Shown one piece after another: positions 33,149-43,328 of a DNA stretch of 64,000 nt; positions within the stretch are counted from its first letter, which is position 1; each line of letters starts with the position of its first letter. Source of the stretch: Lujinxingia vulgaris (GTDB taxonomy: Bacteria > Myxococcota_A > Bradymonadia > Bradymonadales > Bradymonadaceae); assembly GCF_007997015.1 (NCBI RefSeq), contig NZ_VOSM01000004.1, positions 124,001 through 188,000 on the forward strand, in the 5' to 3' direction. Position numbers and translations under genes: made by a program. The notes under the pieces were generated by a model. It was given only the letters and a program-made list of their open reading frames with translations. It was not told where the DNA came from and made no database searches.

Positions 33149-33754
33149 TCAGGGAAAGAGCCGGCGGCACTTAAATGACGCCTCGGGGCTCTCGCGCACA
33201 AACTCCCAGCGATCGTGAAGGCGCGCCTCACCGGCCTGCCAGAACTCGATGCGCGTGGGCACCACGCACATCCCCGACCAATGCGGGGGGCGCGGCACCG
33301 GCTGGCCCTCATAGCGCGCGCTGACCTCCTGGAGTGCGGCTTCGAGCTCGGCGCGCGAGCCCAGGCTCTGGCTCTGCTGCGAGGCCCACGCCCCCAGCTG
33401 GCTCTGGCGGGGGCGGCTGGAAAAATAGGCGTCGGCCGCCGCCTCATCGACCGGCTCGGCGCGCCCCTCCACGCGGACCTGACGCCCGAGCTCCGGCCAG
33501 AAAAAGGTCAGCGCGCAGCGCTGCTCAGCGTGAAGCGCGCGCCCCTTGCGGCTCTGCAGGTTGGTGTAAAAGACAAAGCCCTTGCGGTCGGCCCCCTTGA
33601 GCAACACAATGCGCACCGAAGGCTGCCCGTCGGCGTCAACGGTCGCCAGGCTCAGCGCGGTGGGCTCGATCATCGAACTTTCCCGGGCCTGCGTATACCA
33701 GGCGTCGAACCACTCAAAAGGATCGTCAAAGGGCAGCACAGCGTCTTGCGGCAT
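33149..33754 (-). CDS. pdxH: Pyridoxamine 5'-phosphate oxidase
   Basis: A 201-residue FMN enzyme that oxidises pyridoxine or pyridoxamine 5'-phosphate to pyridoxal 5'-phosphate, the last step of vitamin B6 synthesis and salvage. Signatures are PTALSLATVDADGQPSVRIVLLKG, GFVFYTNLQSRKG, QVRVEG and SSRPRQSQLGAWAS. The C-terminal domain has RIEFWQ and ends RRLFP, close to the usual RLxP end. Length matches the family. GCGGAG lies upstream of the ATG. It is divergent from clpS. Confidence 0.95.
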   Translation of the reverse strand: MPQDAVLPFDDPFEWFDAWYTQARESSMIEPTALSLATVDADGQPSVRIVLLKGADRKGFVFYTNLQSRKGRALHAEQRCALTFFWPELGRQVRVEGRAEPVDEAAADAYFSSRPRQSQLGAWASQQSQSLGSRAELEAALQEVSARYEGQPVPRPPHWSGMCVVPTRIEFWQAGEARLHDRWEFVRESPEASFKCRRLFP

Positions 33755-34065
33755 AATCGATGTCTCCGCTCGGTTAAAAAAGCCGGGTAGGTGCGCCTTT
33801 GGGGAAGCTCCGGACTTTCAGTCGTGGCAACGGCGCTTAGCTTTGTAAGTAAGGGCCAGCGACGCCAACGGCAAGACAGGATCGGGGAGGAAACCAGCCA
33901 TCGAATCTGCCCCGGTGCGTCCGCGCCCGCGCACGCAGATGCGCGCCGCGCTACGCCGGTGTCGTTGACCCGAAGGTGTCCTGATGCGCTTTTTTCGCCG
34001 CTGTGGCTTTTTCGCCAGGCTGAAAGCCCCTCAGCGCACACCCTGGCATACATGGGAGTAGGCAA
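33755..34065. other. Divergent intergenic region between pdxH and clpS
   Basis: 311 bases without a gene. It must hold promoters for pdxH and clpSA. T-rich stretches occur at about 33990-34013. No inverted repeat or riboswitch core was recognised. Confidence 0.7.
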
Positions 34066-34374
34066 TTGAGTCAGCACGATTGGGATAGTGATGTCGTTAC
34101 CGAGAAGAAAACCCGGCTCAAAAAACCCCGGCTCTTCAAGGTGATCTTTCATAACGACAATTACACCACCATGGAGTTTGTCGTTCAGATCTTAGAGCAG
34201 GTCTTTCATAAAAGCCCCGCCGAGAGCGCCCAGATCATGTTGCGCGTGCATAACCACGGCAGCGGCGTCGCCGGCATCTACCCCCGGGAGGTTGCCGAAA
34301 CCAAGCTGGAGATGACCATCACCATGGCCCGACGCGAAGGCCACCCGCTGATGGTCACCATGGAGCCGGAGTAG
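34066..34374 (+). CDS. clpS: ClpS adaptor protein
   Basis: A 102-residue N-end-rule adaptor that delivers substrates to ClpAP. The conserved core is FKVIFHNDNYTTMEFVVQIL, HNHGSGVAGIYPREVAETK and a C-terminal HPLMVTMEPE. Asn/Asp of HNDNYT and the histidines form the binding pocket for N-degron side chains. It begins with TTG at 34066, with GGGAG about nine bases upstream; no in-frame ATG is placed to replace it. It lies 120 bases before clpA, the standard order. Confidence 0.94.
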   Translation: MSQHDWDSDVVTEKKTRLKKPRLFKVIFHNDNYTTMEFVVQILEQVFHKSPAESAQIMLRVHNHGSGVAGIYPREVAETKLEMTITMARREGHPLMVTMEPE

Positions 34375-34494
34375 CCTTTCGCATCACCCGTGGTAGCTGT
34401 GTTTTTGCTCGTCCCTCTAAAGATAAGGCGGAGTGTGCTGCGCCTTGAGACCACCCTCTACCCCTTTGCGGTCCTCTCGCCGGAGCCTTAGGTC

Positions 34495-36807
34495 ATGATT
34501 CAAAAAGATCTCGAAATCGCCCTCTTCGCGGCGGTCCGTGAGGCCAAGCAGCGCCGCCACGAGTATCTCACCCTGGAGCACCTGCTCTACGTCTTATGTT
34601 ACGACGAGACCACTCGCCGCATCCTGCGCCATGTCGGCGCCGATGTGGACCGGCTCACCCGCGACCTCGACGGCTTTCTCGAAGAGAACCTCGACCGCCT
34701 CCCCGCCGATATCAGCGCCGAGCCGGTGCAGACGGTGGCCTTTCAGCGCGTGATGCAACGCGCCATCATGCACGTGCGCTCCTCCGGACAGACCGAGGTC
34801 AACGGCGGCAACGTCCTCGTCGCCCTCTTCAGTGAGCCGGACAGCCACGCGGTCTTTTTTCTGGAGAACCAGAACGTCAGCCGCCTCGATGTCGTCTCCT
34901 ACATCAGCCACGGCGTCAGCCGCCTGGACGAAGACGATCGCAGTGGCGACTCCTTCGACGACGAGCCCGACTGGGAAGACTCCTCCCCGCGCATCGACGA
35001 GGAAGAAGACACCGACGGGGTGCAAAACCCGCTGGAGAGCTACTGCACCAACCTGGTCGAGCGCGCCAAAAAGGGCCGCATCGATCCGCTCATCGGCCGC
35101 GACTCCGAGATCGAGCGCACCGTTCAGGTGCTGTGTCGGCGCCGCAAAAACAACCCGGTCTTCGTCGGCGACCCCGGCGTGGGCAAAACCGCGGTGGCCG
35201 AGGGACTGGCCCGCCGCATTGCCCACGGCCAGGTGCCCTCGGTGCTCGAAGACGCCGAGATCTGGTCGCTGGATCTGGGCGGGCTTCTGGCCGGCACCAA
35301 GTTCCGCGGCCAGTTCGAGCAGCGCCTCAAGGCGGTGATCAAAGCCCTGCAGAAGCGCAAAAACGCCATCCTCTTTATCGACGAGATCCACACCATCGTC
35401 GGCGCCGGCGCCACCAGCGGCTCCACCATGGATGCCTCCAACATCCTCAAGCCCGCGCTGGGCGACGGCTCGCTGCGCTGCATCGGCTCGACCACCCACG
35501 AGGAGTTCCGAAAAAGCTTCGATCGCGACCGCGCCCTGGCCCGTCGCTTCCAGAAGATCGACATCGTTGAGCCCACCATCGAGGAGACCCGCGAGATCTT
35601 GCGCGGCCTCAAGCGCCACTACGAGGCCTTCCACGACGTGGTCTACACCGATGAGGCCATTGATATGGCTGCCGATCTGGCCGCCAAACACATCACCGAG
35701 CGGGCGCTTCCCGACAAGGCCATCGACGTGATCGATGAGGCCGGTGCGCGCCACCGCATCCACCGCGCAGAGCTGGCCTCCAACACCATCGACGCCGATC
35801 ATATCGAAGATGTCGTCGCCAAGATCGCGCGCATCCCGCAGCTCAAGGTTCAGGGCAGCGAGAAAGATCGCCTGCACCAACTGCGCGCCTCGCTCAAAGA
35901 GACCGTCTACGGTCAGGACGACGCCATCGACGCGGTGGTCACCGCCGTCAAGATGAACCGTGCCGGCCTGACCCGCCCCGACAAACCCGTGGGCAACTTC
36001 GTCTTCGCCGGCCCCACCGGCGTGGGTAAAACCGAAGTTGCGCGCCAGCTGGCCACCGCCCTGGGCATCGGCTTTATTCGCTTCGACATGAGCGAGTACA
36101 TGGAACGCCACGCTGTGAGCCGCCTCATCGGCGCGCCTCCCGGCTACGTCGGCTACGACCAGGGCGGCCTGCTCACCGAGGCCATCCGCAAGACGCCCCA
36201 CGCGGTGCTCCTGCTCGATGAGATCGAAAAAGCGCACCCCGACATCTTCAACGTGCTCTTGCAGGTGATGGATAACGCCAAACTCACCGACAATAATGGG
36301 CGAGAGGCCGATTTCAGGAATGTGATCCTGATCATGACCTCCAACGCCGGCGCCCACGAGATGGCCCAGAACGTGGTGGGCTTTAACCAGCGTATGGATC
36401 TTTCGCGCGGCAATAAGGCGCTCGAAAAGACCTTCTCACCCGAGTTCCGCAACCGCCTCGACGGGGTCATCGTCTTCAAGCCCCTGCCGCAGAGCGTGAT
36501 CATGCGCGTGGTCGACAAGTTCGTCGACGAGCTGGAGTTCCAGCTCAGCGACCGCAACGTGCGCGTGACCCTCGACGACGACGCCCGCGCCTGGCTGGCC
36601 AGCCGCGGCTACGACGAAAAACTCGGCGCCCGCCCCCTGGCCCGCGTCATCCAGGAGCATATCAAACAGCCCCTGGCCGAAGAGATCCTCTTCGGGGCGC
36701 TCCAGGAAGGCGGCGAAGCCCAGGTCGGCGTCAAGGACGACGCGCTGGCCTTCGAGTTCTTCCCCGACAATGTTCAGGAAGAGGCTATGGCCAACGAGAG
36801 CGACTGA
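34495..36807 (+). CDS. clpA: ATP-dependent Clp protease ATP-binding subunit ClpA
   Basis: A 770-residue AAA+ unfoldase. The N-terminal Clp repeat domain (EIALFAAVREAKQRRHEYLTLEHLL) binds ClpS. It is followed by two ATPase modules with Walker A motifs GDPGVGKTAVAEG and GPTGVGKTEVARQ, Walker B segments AILFIDEIHTIVGAG and AVLLLDEIEKAH, and GAPPGYVGYDQGG pore/linker features. The acidic linker after the N-domain (about residues 145-180) is longer than usual. With ClpS it forms the degradation machine for N-end-rule and misfolded proteins. clpP is not in this window. Confidence 0.96.
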   Translation: MIQKDLEIALFAAVREAKQRRHEYLTLEHLLYVLCYDETTRRILRHVGADVDRLTRDLDGFLEENLDRLPADISAEPVQTVAFQRVMQRAIMHVRSSGQTEVNGGNVLVALFSEPDSHAVFFLENQNVSRLDVVSYISHGVSRLDEDDRSGDSFDDEPDWEDSSPRIDEEEDTDGVQNPLESYCTNLVERAKKGRIDPLIGRDSEIERTVQVLCRRRKNNPVFVGDPGVGKTAVAEGLARRIAHGQVPSVLEDAEIWSLDLGGLLAGTKFRGQFEQRLKAVIKALQKRKNAILFIDEIHTIVGAGATSGSTMDASNILKPALGDGSLRCIGSTTHEEFRKSFDRDRALARRFQKIDIVEPTIEETREILRGLKRHYEAFHDVVYTDEAIDMAADLAAKHITERALPDKAIDVIDEAGARHRIHRAELASNTIDADHIEDVVAKIARIPQLKVQGSEKDRLHQLRASLKETVYGQDDAIDAVVTAVKMNRAGLTRPDKPVGNFVFAGPTGVGKTEVARQLATALGIGFIRFDMSEYMERHAVSRLIGAPPGYVGYDQGGLLTEAIRKTPHAVLLLDEIEKAHPDIFNVLLQVMDNAKLTDNNGREADFRNVILIMTSNAGAHEMAQNVVGFNQRMDLSRGNKALEKTFSPEFRNRLDGVIVFKPLPQSVIMRVVDKFVDELEFQLSDRNVRVTLDDDARAWLASRGYDEKLGARPLARVIQEHIKQPLAEEILFGALQEGGEAQVGVKDDALAFEFFPDNVQEEAMANESD

Positions 36808-36947
36808 TGCTCTCAGGCGCGCCGACCGCCGGCGCGCCCTGACGTCCTGAACCCGCTGCCCTTTCCCCACGCCGCGCTCCGACCGACCTTTTCAGTCGGA
36901 TGCTCGGCGCGGGCATTTCAACAGACCTCTTCTTCTGGCGACCTCCC

Positions 36948-37925
36948 ATGCCTGCGCCCGCTGTATCGGCCCCCGCAAAGCTCTTCCTCTTCGGCGAATA
37001 CGCCGTCCTCGGCGGTGCCCGCGCGCTCGTGCAGGCCACCGGGCGCTGCGTCACCGCCCGCCTCACCCCCGGCCAGAACGCCTACCGCGTTGTCGGCGCC
37101 GACCTCTCCGCCGAGCTCGCCCTGCCCCGCGCCGCGCTCAACGCCCTGCAGCGCACCGACGGCGACGCCGCCCTCCACGATCTCACCCTCGACGTAAGCG
37201 CCCTCTACGAGCGCGGCCAGAAGCTCGGGCTGGGCTCATCGGCCGCCTCCACCGTGGCCATCATCAAAGCCCTGGCCCCCCACCTCTCGCCAGCGCAGAC
37301 CTTTGAGGTCGCCCACCGCGCCCACCGCGCGCTCCAGGGCGGCCGCGGCAGCGGCGCCGACGTCGCCTCAAGCGCGTTTGGCGGCACCATCGCCTACCGC
37401 CTCACCACCTCCTCGCTCCCCGCTCCGGCCGACCTCCTGCTGCGCGATCTTCCGCCGCGTGATGGCGAGGCATACATCGCCGACGCCGCCATCCTCCCCG
37501 CGCTGCAGCTCCCCACCGATCTCAAGCTCAGCGCCGTGTGGACTGGCGAGCCCGCCTCATCGGTCTCTTTTATCAAGGGGCTGACGGCCGCATGGCATAA
37601 GGACTTCGAGAAGGTCGCCTCGACCTTGCAAGCGCTCGGCCACCAGGCCGAGCGCGCCCTCGACGCCTGCCTCACCGACGACACCGCAGTCTGGCTCGAC
37701 GCCCTGGGCGAAGGCGACCGGGGCATGGAGCGCCTGGGTGAGATCTGCGATCTTCCGATCATCACCCCCGCCCATCGCCGGCTGCGCGAGCAAGCCCGCA
37801 CGCTCGGCGCTCGCGTCAAACCCTCCGGCGCCGGCGGCGGCGACTTTTCGCTCGTGGCCTGGCACCGCTCCCAGCCCGCGCCAACAGCTCTTTTTGAAAA
37901 CACGATCACGCTGGAACTTCACTGA
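36948..37925 (+). CDS. GHMP-family kinase, mevalonate/phosphomevalonate kinase-like
   Basis: A 325-residue GHMP kinase. The N-terminal motif is SAPAKLFLFGEYAVLGG. The ATP-binding P-loop is KLGLGSSAAST, followed by GGRGSGADVASSAFGGTIAY. The C-terminal motif is KPSGAGGGDFSLVAW. GEYAVL and the GSGADV loop favour phosphomevalonate or mevalonate kinase over galactokinase or homoserine kinase. This would place it in isoprenoid precursor synthesis, but no other mevalonate genes are adjacent. The start at 36948 fits the family; the frame also opens at 36900. Exact substrate is not resolved. Confidence 0.8.
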   Translation: MPAPAVSAPAKLFLFGEYAVLGGARALVQATGRCVTARLTPGQNAYRVVGADLSAELALPRAALNALQRTDGDAALHDLTLDVSALYERGQKLGLGSSAASTVAIIKALAPHLSPAQTFEVAHRAHRALQGGRGSGADVASSAFGGTIAYRLTTSSLPAPADLLLRDLPPRDGEAYIADAAILPALQLPTDLKLSAVWTGEPASSVSFIKGLTAAWHKDFEKVASTLQALGHQAERALDACLTDDTAVWLDALGEGDRGMERLGEICDLPIITPAHRRLREQARTLGARVKPSGAGGGDFSLVAWHRSQPAPTALFENTITLELH

Positions 37926-38002
37926 CCCTCGGTCGCCTCAAACTCTGACCCACGGTCACCTCAAACCCGCGCCACCACGCAACTTCGGCTGACCCTGGGT
38001 CA
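37923..38002. repeat. Palindromic 13-mer array, locus A of the TGACCCACGGTCA family
   Basis: TGACCCTCGGTCG (37923-37935) and TGACCCACGGTCA (37946-37958) lie 23 bases apart, and TGACCCTGGGTCA follows at 37990-38002. The first two share the spacer CCTCAAAC. The array begins at the stop codon of the kinase gene and ends just before a terminator. Related arrays lie at 52955-52990 and 57541-57599. Confidence 0.85.
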
Positions 38003-38014
38003 GCTTTCGGGCAT

Positions 38015-38047
38015 AAAAAAACCGCCGGCGGATGCCGGCGGTTTTTT
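38015..38047. terminator. Bidirectional intrinsic terminator
   Basis: ACCGCCGGC (38021-38029) pairs with GCCGGCGGT (38034-38042) around a 4-base loop, flanked by six or more A upstream and six T downstream. It separates the plus-strand kinase from the minus-strand sdh operon. Confidence 0.95.
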
Positions 38048-38094
38048 CATTCAAACGACCCGAGTGAGGCCTGGCCTCACCCTGCTCGACCCGC

Positions 38095-38853
38095 TTAGTG
38101 GTCGGTGAACATCGCCCGCAGGTACTCGCGCTTCATCGTCGCGATGTTGTCGAGCGAGATCTCTTTGGGGCAGGCCGCTTCGCACTCACCGATGTTCGAG
38201 CAGTTGCCAAAACCCTCGGCGTCCATCTGATCGACCATCGCGCGCACGCGACGACCGCGCTCGGGCGCGCCCTGGGGCATCAGCGCGAGCTGGGTGACCT
38301 TGGCGCCGGTAAAGAGCGAGGCCGAAGCGTTGGGGCAAGCCGCCACGCAGGCGCCGCAACCGATGCAGGCCGCCGCATCAAAGGCACGGTCGGAGAGGTC
38401 TTTGCCGATCTTCACCGCGTTGGCGTCGGGCTTCGGGCCGGTGTTCACCGACACGTAGCCGCCGGCGGCGATGATGCGGTCAAAGGCGCCGCGATCGACC
38501 ACCAGGTCGCGAATCACCGGGAAGGCCTCGGCGCGCCAGGGCTCAATGACGATCGTCTCGCCATCGCGGAAGCTGCGCATGTGCAGCTGACAGACCGTGG
38601 TGCCCCGCTCCAGGCCGTGGGCCTGGCCGTTGACCACGCACCCGCAGGTGCCGCAGATGCCCTCGCGGCAGTCGCTGTCAAACTCAATGGGCATCTCCCC
38701 CTTCTTGATGAGGTCTTCGTTGACCACATCGAGCATCTCCAAGAAGGACATATGGGGGTTCACCTCGGCGGTGTAAGACTCAAAGCGCCCCTCGGTCTCG
38801 GGGCCAGCCTGTCTCCACACCTTCAGGTGTACGTTCATCGTCTCGTCGTGCAT
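38095..38853 (-). CDS. sdhB: Succinate dehydrogenase/fumarate reductase iron-sulfur subunit
   Basis: A 252-residue electron-transfer subunit carrying [2Fe-2S], [4Fe-4S] and [3Fe-4S] clusters. Cluster ligands lie in [11 protein letters not shown] with a later cysteine (TTVCQLH), in [13 protein letters not shown], and in [15 protein letters not shown]. It links SdhA to the membrane quinone site. AAGGAG lies upstream of the ATG at 38853. It is the last gene of sdhC-sdhA-sdhB, the order of the type B (single cytochrome b558) enzymes. Confidence 0.95.
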   Translation of the reverse strand: MHDETMNVHLKVWRQAGPETEGRFESYTAEVNPHMSFLEMLDVVNEDLIKKGEMPIEFDSDCREGICGTCGCVVNGQAHGLERGTTVCQLHMRSFRDGETIVIEPWRAEAFPVIRDLVVDRGAFDRIIAAGGYVSVNTGPKPDANAVKIGKDLSDRAFDAAACIGCGACVAACPNASASLFTGAKVTQLALMPQGAPERGRRVRAMVDQMDAEGFGNCSNIGECEAACPKEISLDNIATMKREYLRAMFTDH

Positions 38854-38955
38854 GGTTACTCCTTGCTGCGCATCTTCAGCGCTGATGGGCCTTCTGCCCG
38901 GCCGGCTCGCTGGCACAAAGGCCGAGCGAGCTGGCGAGGACTGCCGCCTGACGAC

Positions 38956-40878
<1,923 letters not shown>

Positions 40879-40879
40879 A

Positions 40880-41575
40880 TCAACCTCCAATAATGTACAG
40901 ATAGACCGGAATCCCCAGGAACCCCACCGCAAGCACCACCGCGATCGCCAGGCCCAGCGCGTAGATGCCCTTGGACCACTGCGGCTTCATCGCGCCCAGC
41001 GACTGGAACGCACTCCAGAAGCCGTGACGCAGGTGGAAGCCCAGAAAAAGCATCGCGATGACGTAGAAAGCCACCCACAGCGGGTTCTGGAAGGACGCGG
41101 ACACCAGGCTGTAGAGGTCGGTATGCTCTTTGCCATCGATGATCATCGTGGCGTCCATAAAGAGCTTCTGAATCCGGAAGTGCCAGACGTGCACCACCAG
41201 GAAGATGCCCAGAATGGAGCCGGTGATGATCATGTTGCGCGAGGCCGGGTTGAGGTTACTCGGCCCGCCCTTGGTCACCACACCGGCGTCGTAGTTGCTG
41301 CCACGGGCACGCTTGTTGCGCACCGTCGTGGTCACACCCCAGATGATGTGCAGCGCGATCACGGCCAGAAGCCCCATCTCAATCACATAGAGAAAGGGCC
41401 CGAGCAGCTCGAACTTCGAGGCGTAAATGTTAAACGCCTCGCCGCCATCGGGGACGTAGAGGGTCAGGTTGCCAAGCAGGTGCACGATCACAAAGAGCAC
41501 AAGCGCGATGCCTGAGATCGACATGACGAACTTGCGCCCGATCGACGAATTCAGGGCCTTCTTCAATGGTATCAT
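40880..41575 (-). CDS. sdhC: Succinate dehydrogenase cytochrome b558 subunit
   Basis: A 231-residue membrane anchor with five predicted helices and conserved histidines for two b-type haems ([43 protein letters not shown]). Its layout matches the single-subunit SdhC of type B succinate:quinone oxidoreductases, often used with menaquinone. The ATG at 41575 has CGGAG upstream; the frame stays open to 41713 but that leader is not membrane-like. First gene of the sdhCAB operon. Confidence 0.92.
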   Translation of the reverse strand: MIPLKKALNSSIGRKFVMSISGIALVLFVIVHLLGNLTLYVPDGGEAFNIYASKFELLGPFLYVIEMGLLAVIALHIIWGVTTTVRNKRARGSNYDAGVVTKGGPSNLNPASRNMIITGSILGIFLVVHVWHFRIQKLFMDATMIIDGKEHTDLYSLVSASFQNPLWVAFYVIAMLFLGFHLRHGFWSAFQSLGAMKPQWSKGIYALGLAIAVVLAVGFLGIPVYLYIIGG

Positions 41576-41822
41576 GGAAACAACTCCGAGGGTTCGGCCG
41601 TCCACCTCCGCCGCGCAAACCTTGCGCGCCACCGACCGATGAGGGGGTACGAGCCCGCTGCCAGTGTTGGCGCGTTCCTTAGCATGATTCACGCGCCCTT
41701 GAAAGACTTTCACCGGCTCAAGGTGCGCGCCTTGCCAGCCTCTGGCAAGATCGGAGCGTTTGCGGTGCCCCGATCATCTCCGTCACCGGGGCGAACACCC
41801 GAGCTACGCGGGTATTTCCACC

Positions 41823-43307
41823 ATGTTTCAAAGTCCCTTGAACATTTTGCTGCGCTGGCACCCGCATAACGCGACCTTCCGGCTGATGGCGCTTCTTTTT
41901 AGCTTCGCCGGGCTCTGCCACCTCTGGCTGGCCGACGCCTGGATCCCGGAGTGGATCGCGGGCAACGCGCTTTTTCTGACGGGCATCCTGGCGCTGCCCC
42001 TCTCGCCATCGCTGATCCCCTGGGCCTTTTGCGCGCTGGGAAAAGCGCTGCCTCTTTTGTTGGGCCGCGATCATCTCAACCAGTCGTTGCTGCTGATGCT
42101 CATCGCGCTCGCGGCGATGCTCCTCTGCGCCATCGGTGGGTGGCGCGCCGCGCGCCGCTCCTCCGCGCTCGATCTTCTCGCGCTCCCTCCTGACGCCCTT
42201 ACCGAATCACCAGGCCGACACGCCGCCCCCAGACTCACCGACGCCTTCTTTCACTTTAGCCGCGGGCTGACCGTGGCGGTCTACGCGATGAGCGCCTTTC
42301 ATAAGCTCAACCGCGACTTCGTCGACCCCACGCTCAGCTGCGCGTCTTACGGGGTCGATAAGCTCGCAAACTACCTGAGCTTAAGCCTCACCGACCTCCC
42401 CGCCGGCTTGCTGCTTCGCCAGCTGGCACCGGCGTTGGTCATCGGCGCCGAGCTGACCATCGCCCTGCTCTACATCGTCGGGCGGCGCAAAGCGGCGCTG
42501 CTCCTGGCGCTGGCCTTCCACATCCCGCTCACGCTGACGATGGCGCCGGCCTTTGCCTTCGTGATGCTCATCGGCCACGCCGCGTTTTTGAGTGATGAGG
42601 ATCTTCGCCTCTTCGCCGAGCGCGGCCGTCAGTTCGGCGCCTGGATCATCGGCGGCGCGCTCCTGATGATCACGCTCACCACCGTCCTGCACGGCGGTAC
42701 CGACGACTGGACGATGCTCCCCCGCGAGGCGCTGCTCTGGGCGCTCCTTTTCTGGGCGGCCCTCACCCCTCTCTCCCCCCGCGCGCTCTGGCGCCCGACG
42801 CTCCCGGGCCAACCCACCTCCCGGGCGGCCCGCGGCCTGGCCACCCTGGCTGTGGCGCTTTACCTGGTGCACGCGCTCACTCCCTACCTGGGGCTGCGCT
42901 TTCAGCACACCGCCGCGATGGTCAGCAACCTGCGCATCGACCGGGGCTGCTGGAACCACCTGGTCATACCCGAGCGCTGGCGCCTTCGCGACGACTATAT
43001 CCGCGTCGACGAGGTCTACTTCCACAAACCCGGTTTCATCGCCGAGTACGAAGACAAGGTCCTCGACCAGCTCTGGAACACCACCCAGGTGCGCCAGATG
43101 CGCCGCAACTGGTGCAAGGACGAAGTGCGCCCCTTCTACTTAAAAGGCACCTGGCGCGCGGAGCCCTTTGAGATCGACGACCTCTGCGCCGACCCGCTCC
43201 CCTGGCCCTTCGAGCGCGCGGGGGTGTTTGGCGAGGAGATCTTTGAGGATCACCTGCGCTTCCAGCGCAACCTCCCGCGAACCTGCCCGGCGGCCTGTAT
43301 TCATTGA
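41823..43307 (+). CDS. HTTM-like polytopic membrane protein
   Basis: A 494-residue protein with about ten hydrophobic helices in its first 330 residues and a soluble C-terminal domain. The segment SAFHKLNRDFVDPTLSC resembles the HKLN motif of HTTM (vitamin K-dependent carboxylase-like) proteins, and paired helices follow as in that family. The C-terminal 130 residues (NLRIDRGCWNHLVIPE; VRQMRRNWCKDEV) may be extracytoplasmic and contain several cysteines. True gamma-carboxylase activity is not implied. It is divergent from sdhC and convergent with the aspartokinase fusion. Confidence 0.7.
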   Translation: MFQSPLNILLRWHPHNATFRLMALLFSFAGLCHLWLADAWIPEWIAGNALFLTGILALPLSPSLIPWAFCALGKALPLLLGRDHLNQSLLLMLIALAAMLLCAIGGWRAARRSSALDLLALPPDALTESPGRHAAPRLTDAFFHFSRGLTVAVYAMSAFHKLNRDFVDPTLSCASYGVDKLANYLSLSLTDLPAGLLLRQLAPALVIGAELTIALLYIVGRRKAALLLALAFHIPLTLTMAPAFAFVMLIGHAAFLSDEDLRLFAERGRQFGAWIIGGALLMITLTTVLHGGTDDWTMLPREALLWALLFWAALTPLSPRALWRPTLPGQPTSRAARGLATLAVALYLVHALTPYLGLRFQHTAAMVSNLRIDRGCWNHLVIPERWRLRDDYIRVDEVYFHKPGFIAEYEDKVLDQLWNTTQVRQMRRNWCKDEVRPFYLKGTWRAEPFEIDDLCADPLPWPFERAGVFGEEIFEDHLRFQRNLPRTCPAACIH

Positions 43308-43328
43308 GCGATCGAGGGGTTTCGAGTC

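Noticed and set aside
34594-36357. A 587-codon minus-strand frame opposite clpA
   Set aside because: Antisense to clpA with both Walker motifs; the frame arises from codon bias.
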